Assembly: GCA_014529385.2 (NCBI GenBank)
Contig: CM043944.1
Location: 169,912,740 to 169,976,739 of the forward strand
Reading direction: 5' to 3'
From: Adiantum capillus-veneris
Taxonomy: Eukaryota; Streptophyta; Polypodiopsida; Polypodiales; Pteridaceae
DNA length: 64,000 bases
Shown: positions 48,295 through 60,795 of the stretch, piece by piece
Layout of the letters: the number at the start of each line of letters is the position of its first letter
Position numbering within the stretch: position 1 is the first letter of the stretch
The notes under the pieces: generated by a model
The model's database searches: none
Told to the model about the DNA's origin: nothing
Seen by the model: only the letters and a program-made list of their open reading frames with translations
Program-made: the position numbers and the translations under genes

Positions 48295-50041
48295 TCGGGC
48301 GGGCAACAAGAGAGGCGACCTCTAAACACCCTTCAAGGCTCCCGTGCTGCTCAATTGGGGCTGGGGCAACCATAAGCACAACACAAAAACCAACCCACAA
48401 CCAAACCCAAAAAAGATATGGGCACCACCTAGTTAGAGAGCAAACTAGGACGCAAAAGAGGAGAATCCCTTAGCAATACAAGCAAGAAGGAAGGGTACAC
48501 TATCACTAATTTAAATGCTACAAATACACACACCAAACACACAAGAAAGAGAGAGATCTTTGTGCAAGAATTTAGCTTCAATTTTAATGATTGACGTGGG
48601 TGTATGAACAGCTTGGAGGAGAGTCAAGAGACACGATTAAGTTTGATGATGTTGCAAAATACACATTATGTTAGGGTTATGGAAGACCTCTCACCATACA
48701 ACCCTCTTATAATGTTTTCCCAAGCAACAAAAACAAGCACAAGAGCTCTTGAGTCACATACAAGCAGATACTACAAAAGAATCTCAAAATGAAAACGCGT
48801 CACCTTAAACCAAACGAGATGAGGTTGCCAAGCGTAAATTGGAGAGACTCAAGAGAGTTTTGACCCACGATTTGCACCCAACTTATTGATTAAATTAATG
48901 CACAAGAGTAGGTACAACTTTGATTGGAAGTTATAAATGACTCACTCCCTTGCAATGTTACAACTAGCTCAAAGAAGCTTTCCTATACACCACATGTAAT
49001 GGTGCATAGAGAGCTCACTCTCACTCTCTAAAACTAAGATTGTGAATGGCACGCTCAAAGTAGTGAGCAATAGTGTAGGGATCCTCTATTTACAAAGGGA
49101 GAAGGGCTCTATTTATAGGTGAGGAGAGCCCTAATTAGGATTATACTTAATCAACATTTTCATAGAAAATCATGTTTATGAAATTTTTTATATGTTTCTT
49201 ATGAGAGTGGGGCTCTCTTGTCTCTTGAGTCACATGAATGTGGGCTCAAGAGGAGAGAATTATTGAGGTGAAATAGAGAAGATTCTAGAGAGGTGAGTGA
49301 TTTTTTGTGTGAGGTTGCCTACTCCACGGTAGAGTAGAGTGGGTGCAATTTACAAAAAAAGGGTTAACAGTTAGTGTTAGTAGTTTGAAGTTAGTAGGAT
49401 GGGGTAAAATTACATGGCATGTGCACTCAAGGTGCATTATATAATTTATACAATGATAAAAAGTAAAAGAAGGATGAGAATATACACAATTTGGTGGAAA
49501 CCACAAGATGTAAATGAAATTTTCCACCTTCTCCTCCAGTGAATGAAGCGGTTGTAGAACTTTGTCGGTGCAGTTCTTGTGACCATGGGGAAGTTGAATT
49601 CTCCATGATCAAACTCCTCCTTTTACAGGGGTTGAGCTTGGTTATTTGCTGATTTTTTCTCTTTTTATGAAAGGATGAAGAGGTTATGGTAATATGAATT
49701 TGATTCTAGAGAGAGAAATTGAGCTATATGTGTGTAGAGATGATAATCTTTTGAGCTATGGAGTAAGGAGAGATGGAAATGGTGAAGAAGATGAAGTAAG
49801 CCATGAAAGTTGCAGGTTTGAGTGAGGGATGGAGAGGAATGAGTGTATGTGTATAGAAGTGGGAAAGGAGGTGAGAGAAGACTATGGGTTACTTTGTGAG
49901 AAAAGTGGACAGACTGGGATCCACTCAAAAAATCATAGCTCACTGGTGGTTGCTCCAAAAATCACCAAAATGTTTGAGGTGATTATTCAGCTTTTGTTCC
50001 ACATTTTCTCTTTTGACCACCGCTCCAAATTCGGAGTGGAG
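48295..50041 (-). repeat. Long LTR (family L1), left copy, truncated at its right side
   Basis: Near-identical to 60796-62553 from TGAGGCGGTC to CCAAATTCGGAGTGGAGA. It inserts after ...CTGTTACCAT within gypsy integrase. At 50042 homology with the right copy stops abruptly, while the right copy carries on into sequence shared with other LTRs, so the left copy has lost, or been interrupted before, its sense 5' part. Small ORFs of 80, 61 and 97 residues are duplicated in both LTR copies and are not genes. Confidence 0.85.
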
Positions 50042-50257
50042 AAAAAAAAATTGGACGTTTTCTTTTTTGCTATAAATAGAGCATCCATGCTCACACTTTA
50101 AACATAGAGATTGCCTCTATAGCGCTCACGAAGTGCTGCCACTTCTCTTAGAGAGAAGACGTCCACAAACCACTAAGAGAGCAAAAACTCTAGTGGACTA
50201 ATAAGGTACGTATTAATTAAGCATTCAATTAACTTTAGGAATGATGTATGTGTGCTA

Positions 50258-50690
50258 TCTCTTATTCTAATCTCTCTAATAGATTAGTAAGATTCAATTA
50301 GCTATGTGTGTGTGTGTGTGCTATCTCTTACTCTAATCTCTCTAATAGATTAGTAAGATTCAATTAGCTATGTGTGTGTGTGCTATCTCCTACTCTAATC
50401 TCTCTAATAGATTAGTAAGATTCAATTTGCTATGTGTGTGTGCGTGCTATCTCTTACTCTAATTTCTTTAATAGATTAGTAAGATTCAATTAGTTTTAAG
50501 AAGGATATGTGTGCGTGTGTGCTATCTCTTACTCTAATCTCTCTAATAGATTGGTGAGATTCAATTAGCTTTAGAAAAGGATGTGTGTGTGTTCTCTTTT
50601 ACTCTAATCTTCTAATGGATTAGTAAGATTCAATTAACTTTTGAAAAGATGTGTGTATGTTTTCTCTTACTCTAATCTCTCTAAGTATAC
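50258..50690. repeat. Minisatellite, six full units and a partial one
   Basis: Each ~65-75 bp unit contains CTAATCTCTCTAATAGATTA (CTAATC...GATTAG can pair as a hairpin), then GTAAGATTCAATTAGC, then a TGTGTG run of variable length and GCTATCTCTTACT. Confidence 0.9.
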
Positions 50691-51967
50691 CTACTCTCTC
50701 TAGTTAGTACATCTTCACTATTAACTTACACATAGTTATTTGAAAGTTAATACATAAGAGAACTCATCATATTCTTATTATACATGATGACATTCTCATT
50801 CACCAATTTTATCGTCAATTAGATTAAGTAGAATTTTGAATAATACTAAAAATTGATTTAGTTGAAGTATAGAAATGGAAGTTAGAATTGGATTAGAAAT
50901 GTCATGCATAAAAGTAATGCAGTCCTAAACTTTCACTCATAGTTTACACACTTAATTTTTTATTAATTACGATTAGCAAATATTTGATGTATAAAAATTA
51001 GATGTAGAACAAAAACACTAAGTGTGAATCCGAGTTGGCGAGGGTTCAAATTACAGACTCTCTTTGGAAACAAGAAGATTACTAGGAAAATTGACCAATT
51101 TAAAGTTCTAAGTGTATAACATAAGTGTAGTACAAAAAAATGGCTCAAAAGCGTGCTCGAACCCAAGGCGCTAATGATCATGAAGCCGGTACAAGTAATG
51201 GAGGAACTCTTGCGGAACATGTTATGTTTCCACCAATCGGACCAATCGGAGCTATGGTACAGGTTAGTATTGTAGTTTCAAGTTATGCATCATTGCATAT
51301 GCGAGACCATAGGAATATATTATTTACCTTATGAAAAGAAAACACGGACCGAAACTAAGGGGCTTAACCCCAAGAAACTCGGCATATGTTTGACAAGTAG
51401 GAAAGAATGTCTGGTTAAACTGGTTGCTATAGGAAAGAATGTTTGTCCAAAACCTTTGGAATGGTTTCTCTCAAGTCTCTCTACTTATTAGCGCTGGTAT
51501 TATGTGGCAGTTGCCGAGGCGTGAGATGACGCTCAGGATGGCACCGCTGATGCTGTGGTGGGAGTACACCCAGAAAAGCCTAGCTGGATACTGCAGTTTT
51601 GTTTTGCTGTGGTGTGAGGATGACGCCCAGATTGGCACCGTTGTTGCTGTGGCGGGAGTACGTCTAGATTAGCACAACGAGTACTTGTCGAGCGGTATGG
51701 GACGCTCATGAGGACAAGGGTTTTTATAAATAATGTATATACCGATCGGACATAATAGCGCCAGTAGAGATTCTTGAGTGAACCTAATCCAAGGGTTGTT
51801 GTTAGTTTAAATTTGGACGACTTCTTGTTTGACTATTGTTTGTAATACTGTTTGAAGGGTTGTTTTAACGAACCAGTATCATAAATAAAGTAAAGGAACA
51901 TGTATGTTTAAACAGTGTGGTAGTAATTAGATAACAAAAGAAGGGTGAGTGTGGTGTGGAAAGTGGG

Positions 51968-51994
51968 AGAATGATACCCCGACGGTATCATTCT
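51968..51994. other. Perfect 11-bp inverted repeat with 5-base loop
   Basis: AGAATGATACC, loop CCGAC, GGTATCATTCT. A poly-T run does not follow directly. Function unknown. Confidence 0.85.
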
Positions 51995-52340
51995 ATGGAC
52001 GGGTGGACCCGAAGAGTCGGGTAACTTTCCAACGCTAGAAATTGTTTTTTTTTAAGTCATAAATCTTAAAAGAGACAAACCTTGGCGGCTGTGCTTCTGA
52101 AACATGGAGAAAAAAGCGCACAGATTAGTCACTCTAAGATTTTTACTTTTAGGTATAATTGATTATAGATTGTTTTCAGATAGGGTTATGGTGGTCACGC
52201 TCTGCCATAGTGAGATAGGACCAATCCTTCACTAACGGTTCATGCCCGTGGCTACGTAGTAGCTAAGGCAATGTCCGTTGGTTTTTCCTTCTCAGGATTG
52301 GAGACCTATCAAAGGTACTTCTGACACCACACCAAAAATA

Positions 52341-53110
52341 TGTTGAGAAATTTGCAGTCTTGCAGGGAAGCACCAGGCTTATGGCTATGAGAGTTTGTGA
52401 GAGAACTCCAAAAAACTATATGAAGGAGTTAAACCATAGATGCCATGAAGAATAGGGTTTGGACAGAAGTGCAATCAGAGAAGCTCCACTCTTTCTATCG
52501 TGCACTCACACACACAAAGAAAGAACACAAAAGAGAGTGTCAAAACAACACAAAAATGAAAACATCAAGGCTATGGTCATATCGTATCATGGGTAATATG
52601 AAAGGGTTAATAGATGAGTTAATGGCATTCAATCTTGGCTGACCAAATATATATGTTTTGTCTAGTGATGGGGATTAATTGTGTATACAAATCCTCTTGG
52701 TTCATAGCAAGATAACTACGCTTACATCAAAAGAAAGGTTATAGTCTATAAGAGGTAGTATGATGGGATCCGGTAAAAGAAGTATTTCATTGAGCCTTTC
52801 TGAGCCAAAGAGAAACACTATACGTTGTTGAAAATGTATTTTACGGCTAATCCATACACTAATTCCAATAGATCGTACAGAGTGAAAGCGATAGAAATTA
52901 TCATCATGTGGATTATTCATCTAGGATAGTATGTGAGAAATGTAGATATGAGAGAAGTGAAGAGAGTTTCCCTCCCAAGCCCTATTCTTGCTCGTAGGCA
53001 ATAAGGATACTGCGGGGAGAGATGTACCTGTAGCAAGGAGAACCTAAAATTTGTAGAGAGGATGAATTACTAAGAGTGAGAGAGATAGGTTTGGTTAAGG
53101 ATATGAGATT

Positions 53111-53160
<50 letters not shown>

Positions 53161-54318
53161 GATTAGAGATGAAAATGAAAACAACAAGAAATCAAGAAAA
53201 CATCAATGTAGAACACATCTTACTTGACAAACCCTTCAGCACCATTATTGATGGAGAGAGAAGAAGAGTAGATAATTCCACTTTGATTGATACACCAAGT
53301 CCAAGACCTTCTTTGATTAGAGTTGATCTTCCATGGATAGCATGCAAGAATGTCTAGTCTTCCTCTAGGAGAAAGTGTAGGCTTAGGCTTATGTTAATGG
53401 CTAAGTACAATTTGGCATTACTACTCCCTCCCTCATGAATGCCTCTCATCAATGGCTTGAATGCTTGAGTTCATTTCAAGGAAGAAAAGGTACCCTTTTA
53501 TAGGTGAAGAGAACCCCCAAGGGTTTACACAAGAAGAGAGGAGCCAGTGTGAACAGGAATTGGAAAAGTTGGAAATGGCTGTCCCTGCATGATGTGGGCA
53601 GATTGGGGTCCAGTATTTTGATCATATCTCCTCAACCGTGGATCCAAATAAAAAAGTAAAAATATGGGCAAAAAATTCAGCTCATTAGCTATGATTTTCA
53701 TTTTAAAATCGTTTTCCAATTCGGATTGGAACCTTGTGTAAAAAAATCATCAAAATAGGGTCCATTTTTGGCAGCAAAAGTCTTCCTGTGGTCCCCTTAG
53801 CTTAGACTTTCATTTGATTCCAAAGGACACCTCATGCCATATGAAAGCATGACATTGCTCCTTGACAAAGTTTTGTAATCATGCTTGCAATAATGCATTA
53901 AAATAAGTGTATCTTTGAAATCATGCCACCTAGTGTCCCACTAGGATTTGATTCCCTCCTAGTAGCTATTTAAAAAGAAATATAGAAAAATACATAGAAT
54001 ATATATATATATTGGAGTTTACCCTAGATATAGGATCTAGCTAGGGTGTGAGATGATAATGTGATAGTAGAAATAAAGAATCAATGCTTTGTGCCCCAAG
54101 TTAAAGAGGCGGAGCTATTGATGTTTTTCCCATAGTATTTTATGATGGTAAAGTAAGAATAGGTTACCCTTGAAAAAACAAATAGGATGAGATAGAAGGC
54201 GTATTATTATACTTAAATATGCATATGTACATTATAGAAAATATAACTATGTATCTAAAAAGTTACAAGATAACTCTTGTAGCATGCATTCCCACTATGT
54301 ATGTGTCACAGCACGACA
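52341..54318 (-). repeat. 3' LTR of L2
   Basis: 1978 bp; on the plus strand TGTTGAG...CACGACA. Contains a long (AT)n run at about 53120-53157. The segment 53735-53870 is related to the L1 LTR and to 32216-32320. Confidence 0.88.
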
Positions 54319-56660
54319 TCCACCCCCTCTAAACCTGCACATCCTCTGGCATGTGCCAGCCTCATGGTAACTTGTGAAAGCAATTGTATCCCCTGTCATC
54401 CCATGAACTCCTCCAGGATCATATGGGTAACTCAAAAACTTGTATTGTTTTAAGCATTGAGATTCTCCGCATCTTTTAATTCCTCTCGGATCAGAAGGAA
54501 TTGTTATATACATCTGGCTCCAAAACATCTGTAACAAACCTCCATTATGCGCAAAATCTTCATGACGAAGAGACATAAGTTCCTCATCCTCCTCTTCAAA
54601 ATACACTTTTAGGCTTCCTGTAATATACTCGAAAGATTTTTGAAACTGCACTTCAACCTTCACACCAACCTCTAAATCCATATGTACCTCTTTCGCATAG
54701 AAGTCTGAATCTGCATCTTCATTCTCAAAAGAATCCTCTAGATAGCCTTTCTCAACATCGAGAGAAACCTCATAAATATGCATGGTAAACCTCTCATCAA
54801 TTCTCTCACCTTTTACCAAATACCTCTCCAGCTTTACATCATAAAACTTTGCATACCTCTCAAATATGGTGTCTAATTCCCTTTCCAAATCATCCTGGTA
54901 GGTATGCTCCCGGTCACTTGTAACCGACTGCTCAAAAACCTCCTTGGAGTTAGTCTCTGACACAATATCTTCACCCCTTCTTTCTTTTTGACCCATCCCT
55001 AAATTATCTTCAACTGAATCATGTCTCCACTCATCTAGGGAGAACCCTTCTTCATTACATGACTCTGGTGTCAGCATAGAGCTAGCATCCTCTTCTTGCT
55101 TCAAGGCATCACCATGTATACCCTTCATATCCATAGTAGATAGATGCTCACAAACCTGCTTGCAATTTATACCCTGTGACACAAGACCTAAATCCCATTT
55201 ATGCCTCAGATATTGTTTGCATACCTGCAGGCAACCGAAATTCTTAAAACCCTATATAGTAGGCACTTTATGGCAAACATCTTTATTTGCATCTTCACAC
55301 AGATCAGAAATATCACCCCAATCACAGACCATATCCGAAGAGGTTTCTCGCTCTTCTACTCTATCCTCTGATGTCACTTCAACCTGTATAGCATTCCCAA
55401 ACATTTCTCTATCTTTGATTTGTGAATTTGAAGATTCATAGCTTCATCCGCAGAACCCCAATCCTCATGTAGAGAATCTGCATCTGTCATTCCTTCCTCT
55501 ACCATGGAATTGTGAAATCTTGCTTCATCTAGCTCTAAATAAGGCACAATGTCATGAGTCATGTGCATCACATCTGCTACTTCATATATACAAGACATAC
55601 ATATTACTCTGTCAATGCACTCCTCTTCTTCCACCTCGTCTAGCTGAGGTACTTCACAATCCGCAATGCTACTAGCAGAGCTATACTCACAAAGGAAAAG
55701 ATTTTCAGTCACCCCCTCTAAATTAGCACTTTCGCAGCTAGGTATATCCATTTGGGTAGTACCACATGCATCAAACTTGCATAGGAAAGCATTGATAATG
55801 ACTTCTTTATCCTGGTATATGTCTTCAGCATAGACATCTAGCTCTTCTAAACTTGGTAAAAGTTCCTGGATCTGCTCAAAAGTAGATTGTAGCACATCAC
55901 TAATATAGCCGTCTTCCACCTGTTTTCCCTTCACATCCTCTGTCAAAACCATAGCATCCTCATCCTTGTATATACACTCATCTGCATCTTCAAATGAATC
56001 AAAAGGAGCGTCCAAATCATCTATCATAGCCGACGAGTTTGCATCATCCTCTAAGTTGCTTTGAGCCGTTTTAGGCGCTTGGATACCATCATGAGAGTCA
56101 TTATCTTGAGATACGAAGGTTACAAGACCCAAACGTGAATAAATAGCTTCCACTATGTCTGCTTCATCTACATACAATAAATTTGCATCTTGCAAAAGAT
56201 ATGCATCTATTACTGATTCTAAATTAGCCTGTATGGATGTGTTGACACTTGCATGGCTTACAGGAGACACCAACTCTAGCTGGTCACATCCACTTCCAAT
56301 CTGCTCCATCTCTTGGTCTTGATGTTCCAAGCATACCTGTGTTATAGCTGTAGAAAACTCACCCCAGTTGCTTGCATATACACTTGCATAGTCTTGAACT
56401 TCGTGCTTGAAATCATCACTCACAAGTTCAACAAATGCTGCAATCATCCGAGCTTCTGGAATTTCTTGAAGCCTCATCTCTGTCACATAGCACTCAAGAT
56501 ATCCTTTTTTATCATAGCCTTCGAATATATTAAGCTCATTATATACGGATTGCCTAGCGCTTTCAATCGCTTTTTGAATCCGGTCTTCTTCTTCAAGCCA
56601 TTTGCATCTAACTGCAAGCTCTTTCATTTCAGCATATAGCTGCTCCACTTTGCTAGCCAT
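54319..56660 (-). pseudogene. L2 gag-like acidic polyprotein (one frameshift and one TAG)
   Basis: ATG 56660 starts MASKVEQLYAEMKELAVRCK (coiled coil). A capsid-like segment follows (FEGYDKKGYLECYVTEM, MIAAFVELVSDDFK, NWGEFSTAITQVCLEH), then a long Asp/Glu-rich region to 55374. A frameshift near 55400 and a TAG near 55255 separate it from a second acidic frame (55250 to the 3' LTR border) that ends with an Arg/Gly-rich tail RMCRFRGGGCRAV overlapping the purine tract. The original protein was probably about 790 residues. No CCHC knuckle of standard spacing and no enzymatic motif is seen. Being the only product of L2, it would at most supply capsid; pol would have to act in trans. Confidence 0.7.
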
Positions 56661-56689
56661 CTTTACGTACTCTCACCCCGGCTTGTTTA

Positions 56690-56709
56690 CGTCGGGTTCA
56701 CCAAAAATA
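56690..56709 (-). other. Candidate primer binding site of L2
   Basis: Sense strand TATTTTTGGTGAACCCGACG directly follows the LTR end. I cannot assign the tRNA with certainty; it is not the initiator-Met site. Confidence 0.5.
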
Positions 56710-58665
56710 TGTCAAGAAATTTGCGGTCTTGCTAGGAAAGCACCGGGCTTATGGCTGTGAGAGTTTGTGAGAGAACTCAACAAAAACTATATGAAGGAGT
56801 TAAACCATAGATGCCATGAAGACTAGGGTTTGGAAAGAAGTGCAATCAAAGAAGAACCACTCTTTCTCTCTTGCACTCACACACACAAAGAAAGAACACA
56901 AAAGAGAATGTCAAAACAACACAAAGATGAAAACGTCAAGGCTATGGTCATATCGTATCATGGGTAGTATGAAAGGGTTAATAGATGAGTTAATGGCATT
57001 CAATCTTGGTTGACCAAATATATATGTTTTGTGTAGTGATGGGGATTAATTGTGTATACAAATCCTCTTGGTTCATATAAAGATAACTACGATTACATCA
57101 AAAGAAAAGTTATAGTCTATAAGAGGTAATATAATGGGATCCGGTGAAAGAAGTATTTCATTGAGCCTTTCTGGGCTAAAGAGAAACACTATACGTTGTT
57201 GAAAGTGTATTTTACGGCAGCTAATCCATACGTTAATTCTAATAGATCGTACAGAGTGAAAGTGATAGAAATTATCATCATGTGGATTATTCATCTAGGA
57301 TAGTATGTGAGAAATGTAGATATGAGAGAAGTGAAGAGAGTTTCCCTCCCAAGCCCTATTCTTGCCCGTAGGCAATAAGGATACTGCGGGGATCAGAGAT
57401 GTACCTGTAGCAAGGAGAACCTAAAATTTGTAGAGAGGATGAATTACTAAGAGTGAGAGAGATAGGTTTGGTTAAGGATATGAGATTAGATACATATATA
57501 TATATATGTTGGATTAGAGATGAAAATGAAAACAACAAAAAATCAAGAAAACATCAATGTAGAACACATCTTACTTGACAAACCCTTCGGCACCATAGAG
57601 AAGAAGAGTGGATAATTCCACTTTGATTGATACACCAAGTCCAAGACCTTATTTGATTAGAGTTGATCTTCCATGGATAGCATGCAAGAATGGCTAGTCT
57701 TCCTCTAGGAGAAAGTGTAGGCTTAGGTTTATGTTAATGGCTAAGTACAATTTGGCATTACTACTCCCTCCCTCATGAATGACTCTCATCAATGGCTTGA
57801 ATGCTTGACTTCATTTCAAGAAAGAAAAGGTCCCCTTTTATAGGTGAAGGGAACCCCCAAGGTTTTACACAAGAAGAGAGGAGCCAGTGTGAACAGGAAT
57901 CGGAAAAGTTGAAAATGAGTTGTCCCTGCATGATGTGGGCAGACTGTGGTCCAGTATTTTGATCATATCTCCTCAACTGTGGCTCCAAATAAAAAAGTAA
58001 AAATATGGGCAAAAAATTCAGCATTTGCTACGATTTTCATTTTAAAATCGTTTTCCAATTCGGATTGGAACCTTGTGTAAAAAAATCATCAAAATAGGAT
58101 CCATTTTTGGCAGCAAAAGTTTTCCTGTGGTCCCCTTAGCTTAGACTTTCATTTGATTCCAAAGGACACCTCATGCCATATGAAAGCATGACATTGCTCC
58201 TTGACAAAGTTTTGTAATCATGCTTGCAAGAATGCATTAAAATAAGTGTATCTTTGAAATCATGCCACCTAGTGTCCCACTAGGATTTGATTCCCTCCTA
58301 GTAGCTATTTAAAAAGAAATATAAGAAAAATATGAAAAATACATAGAATATATATATATTGGAGTTTACCCTAGATATAGGATCTATCTAGGGTGTGAGA
58401 TGATAATGTGATAGTAGAAATAAAGAATCAATGCTTTTTGCCCCAAGTTAAAGAGACGGAGCTATTGATGCTTTTTCCATAGTATTTTATGATGGTAAAG
58501 TAAGAATAGGTTACCCTTGAGAAAAATAATAGGATGAGATAGAAGGCGTATTATTATACTTAAATATACATATGTACATTATAGAAAATATAGCTATGTA
58601 TCTAAAAAGTTACAAGATAACTCTTGTAGCATGCATTCCCACTATGTACGTGTCACAGTACGACA
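56710..58665 (-). repeat. 5' LTR of L2
   Basis: 1956 bp; TGTCAAG...TACGACA on the plus strand, matching 52341-54318 throughout with scattered substitutions and indels. Confidence 0.88.
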
Positions 58666-60637
58666 TCCTTTCCATAAGCACCCCCCAGGATCAAAGATCT
58701 TGAAATATCTTTCCCAAAGAGAGATGTATGGTATGGATCATTGCATCTATCACTATGAATGTGATATATAAGATTGGTTGCTCTTCCTCCTGTGTAAAGT
58801 TGATGTATCTGCTACGATCTTCAAGAGCTTGTATGAGCAAATTCCTGAAGTGTAGCTCATAAAATTCATTCAACCTGGGTAGGCTCATCAAGTCAAAAAT
58901 TCTATGACCTTCATGATTTAGGAAAGCTTGATCCATGCTTCCAACTGCTATTGGAAGATATTGCAAATAGTTTACCACATAAGTAGATAATAGACGAAGG
59001 TTTCTATTGCTTCCAACACATTGGAAGAGAATAGATTTTGGTACTGATTGATGAAATATCCACATGTAGCAATCAACAAGTTTTTCATCTATGATGAAGA
59101 CCAAAAGCATCACAAATGTGCGACCTCCATAAACCAAAGAACCAAATAAAGAAGGTTTGGAAACATCCGTTCATCACCAAGTATTCATGTCCTCTTCCAC
59201 TTGAGAAGGTATGGTGCCCCCGATGAAAGGTATATGTGAAGAAAGGAGAAGTTGACTTTGAAGAGGTGAAACCCAATATGAAGATGATTGGGGCTTCAAA
59301 AGTTTGGATTTTCTTGCTAAGAGATTGTCCCATGAATGAAGAGCCACCCACTAAAACACCATTGGAGAGAATGATACCCTTCTGAAAGTTTTCTTTTATA
59401 ATTTTATTTTTTACTACTCTCCCATGTTCTTCATCCCCTTCTAAGCCCCCCCTTCGGCTAGGTTGTAACTCCTCACATTGTACCACCTCAATGGTTGATG
59501 GATTACTGTTTGATTTTGTGAAAACTTTGGCTTCTTGCATGATAGGTTCCTCCATGCTTAACATACATGGGTCATACCAATGCTTTTCAACATACTCAAA
59601 CACTTCTTGAAGATTATCCTCACATGGATTCAACTCACACTCTTCTACTTTGTTTTGGAGTTGGCATTCCATGTACACAATCATCTCTTTATGATCAATG
59701 TGGTCCATGATCTCCCCACCTATGATTTCATCTTCTTCTTCCTTCTCTTTTAGACAAGATACACTCTCAGAAAATTCCATAAGATCAAGGTTACCTTCAA
59801 GGTCTTCATTCTCCATAGAGTCATGTTGCACAAAATCTTCGTCTACTCGGACTAGAAATTGATCCTCCTCCAAAAGGTTGGATGTATCCATTATTGAATC
59901 ATCAATGCCATTTGAGATATCTTGTGTCAATTTTTGCATGCTTGTGATAAAGGTAGAAGAAAGAGATTCCATATTTGAATCTTGGCCACACACTTTAGCA
60001 CGTGAATAATCAGTTGGCATGTAAGTAACTTCGTCGGAGTAGAAGGAGACAAGTATGGCAAAGGAGATGACTCCTTGATAGACACACTTTCATGATGGTT
60101 GGTTCTTCCAACATGATGGAAACCATTTTTGATATAGAAGTACTTGTGAAACTTCCTTCGGGCAATAGTGACCGCTTCTTCAAAGGTAGAGGGTCCACTA
60201 CAAGTAACCTTAGTCTTTAGGAAAGGAGACAAACCCGAAATAAATTGCTCCATTTTTACATAATCTGGAAATGTAGAACTAAATCCACATCCTCTCCATT
60301 GACGAGAAAAAATATCCTCATAAGCATAGTAGTCTTCACCATGTTGTTGAAGTCTCCCTAATGAAGCCCATGATTTCACCGTTGTTGGAACTTTAGAGAA
60401 TCTGGTCTTCAAAGCTTTGGAAATTTGGGTATATCCATCTTCAATCTGAGAAGACATACTCCAAAACCATTGCTCAACATTGCCTCTAAGGCATAGCAAC
60501 AGAAAATCTCCTTTTTCAATGTCATCCCTTTTACCAAGGATATGGCAAAGCATTCTAAAATCAGCAAGAAAATCATCAACATCTTCTTCTAAATTTCCAA
60601 AGAAGATGGGATATCCTCAAAGGTATAGCGTGCCATA
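58666..60637 (-). pseudogene. Gag and acidic region of the L1 element (frameshifted, no pol)
   Basis: ATG 60637 gives MARYTFEDIP, then a one-base shift near 60610 leads into FFGNLEEDVDDFLADFRMLC. The classic retrotransposon gag fold follows: GDFLLLCLRGNVEQWFW (about 60510), an F...W-x-L block, and KMEQFISGLSPFLKTKV (about 60245). Another shift near 60020 leads to an Asp/Glu-rich region (59927-59450), and a third part (59137-58691) ends RSRYINFTQEEEQPILYITF. It is followed by a purine run GGGGGGTGCTTATGGAAAGGA-like (58668-58690) at the border with L2. No zinc knuckle, protease, RT or integrase was found, so like L2 this looks gag-only. Confidence 0.75.
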
Positions 60638-60795
60638 GTCTTTCAATGCTAGAACCACACAAAGATTAGGTTCAAACAAATATTTTCTCTCATAAAATCA
60701 ACTAACTACAATACAACAATACAAAGATTAGTTCAAGCATTCATGCAATACAACAACAATAAGCACAAAGTCATCCTCAGTGGGGGCACCAAAAT
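60638..60795 (-). other. Leader and candidate primer binding site of L1
   Basis: Sense strand TTTTGGTGCCCCCACTGAGG begins one base after the LTR end (...CGCCTCA). Its layout parallels the L2 site (TTTTTGGTG...) but the tRNA-complementary part differs. Confidence 0.55.

Larger units (their letters stand above)
50042..52340 (+). other. Region with TATA box, minisatellite-bearing candidate intron and a small coding exon; origin unknown
   Basis: A canonical TATAAATAG lies at 50071. A candidate non-coding exon ends at 50205 (ATAAG|GTACGT). The presumed intron contains the 50258-50690 minisatellite and ends GTGTAG before ATG 51140. The exon 51140-51262 codes 41 residues, starting MAQKRARTQGANDHEAGTSN, and ends at donor CAG|GTTAGT, phase 0. 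No following exon is convincing. Further on, 51521-51574 and 51614-51668 are diverged copies of a GC-rich ~55-bp unit, TTTTATAAATAATG (near 51722) is a second TATA-like element, and a perfect 11-bp inverted repeat sits at 51968-51994. I do not recognise a family; it could be part of the interrupted element or a captured gene fragment. Confidence 0.35.
52341..58665 (-). mobile_element. Long-LTR, gag-only (non-autonomous) retrotransposon, family L2
   Basis: Two long direct repeats (52341-54318, 1978 bp; 56710-58665, 1956 bp) flank about 2.4 kb. Sense is minus: a purine tract AGAGGGGGTGG lies directly before the 3' LTR (54319-54333), and TTTTTGGTGAACCCGACG directly after the 5' LTR is in the primer-site position. 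The interior codes only a gag-like, acidic protein; no protease, RT or integrase. This fits the TR-GAG class of non-autonomous LTR elements. Flanking 5-mers (AAATA and TCCTT) do not match, so no target duplication is visible. LTR differences, including an 11-bp gap near 53250 and different (AT)n lengths, show it is not very young. Confidence 0.8.

Noticed and set aside
49285-49958. Small ORFs of 80, 61 and 97 residues repeated at 61795-62468 as conserved genes
   Set aside because: They are duplicated because they lie in the two L1 LTR copies; no coding signature.
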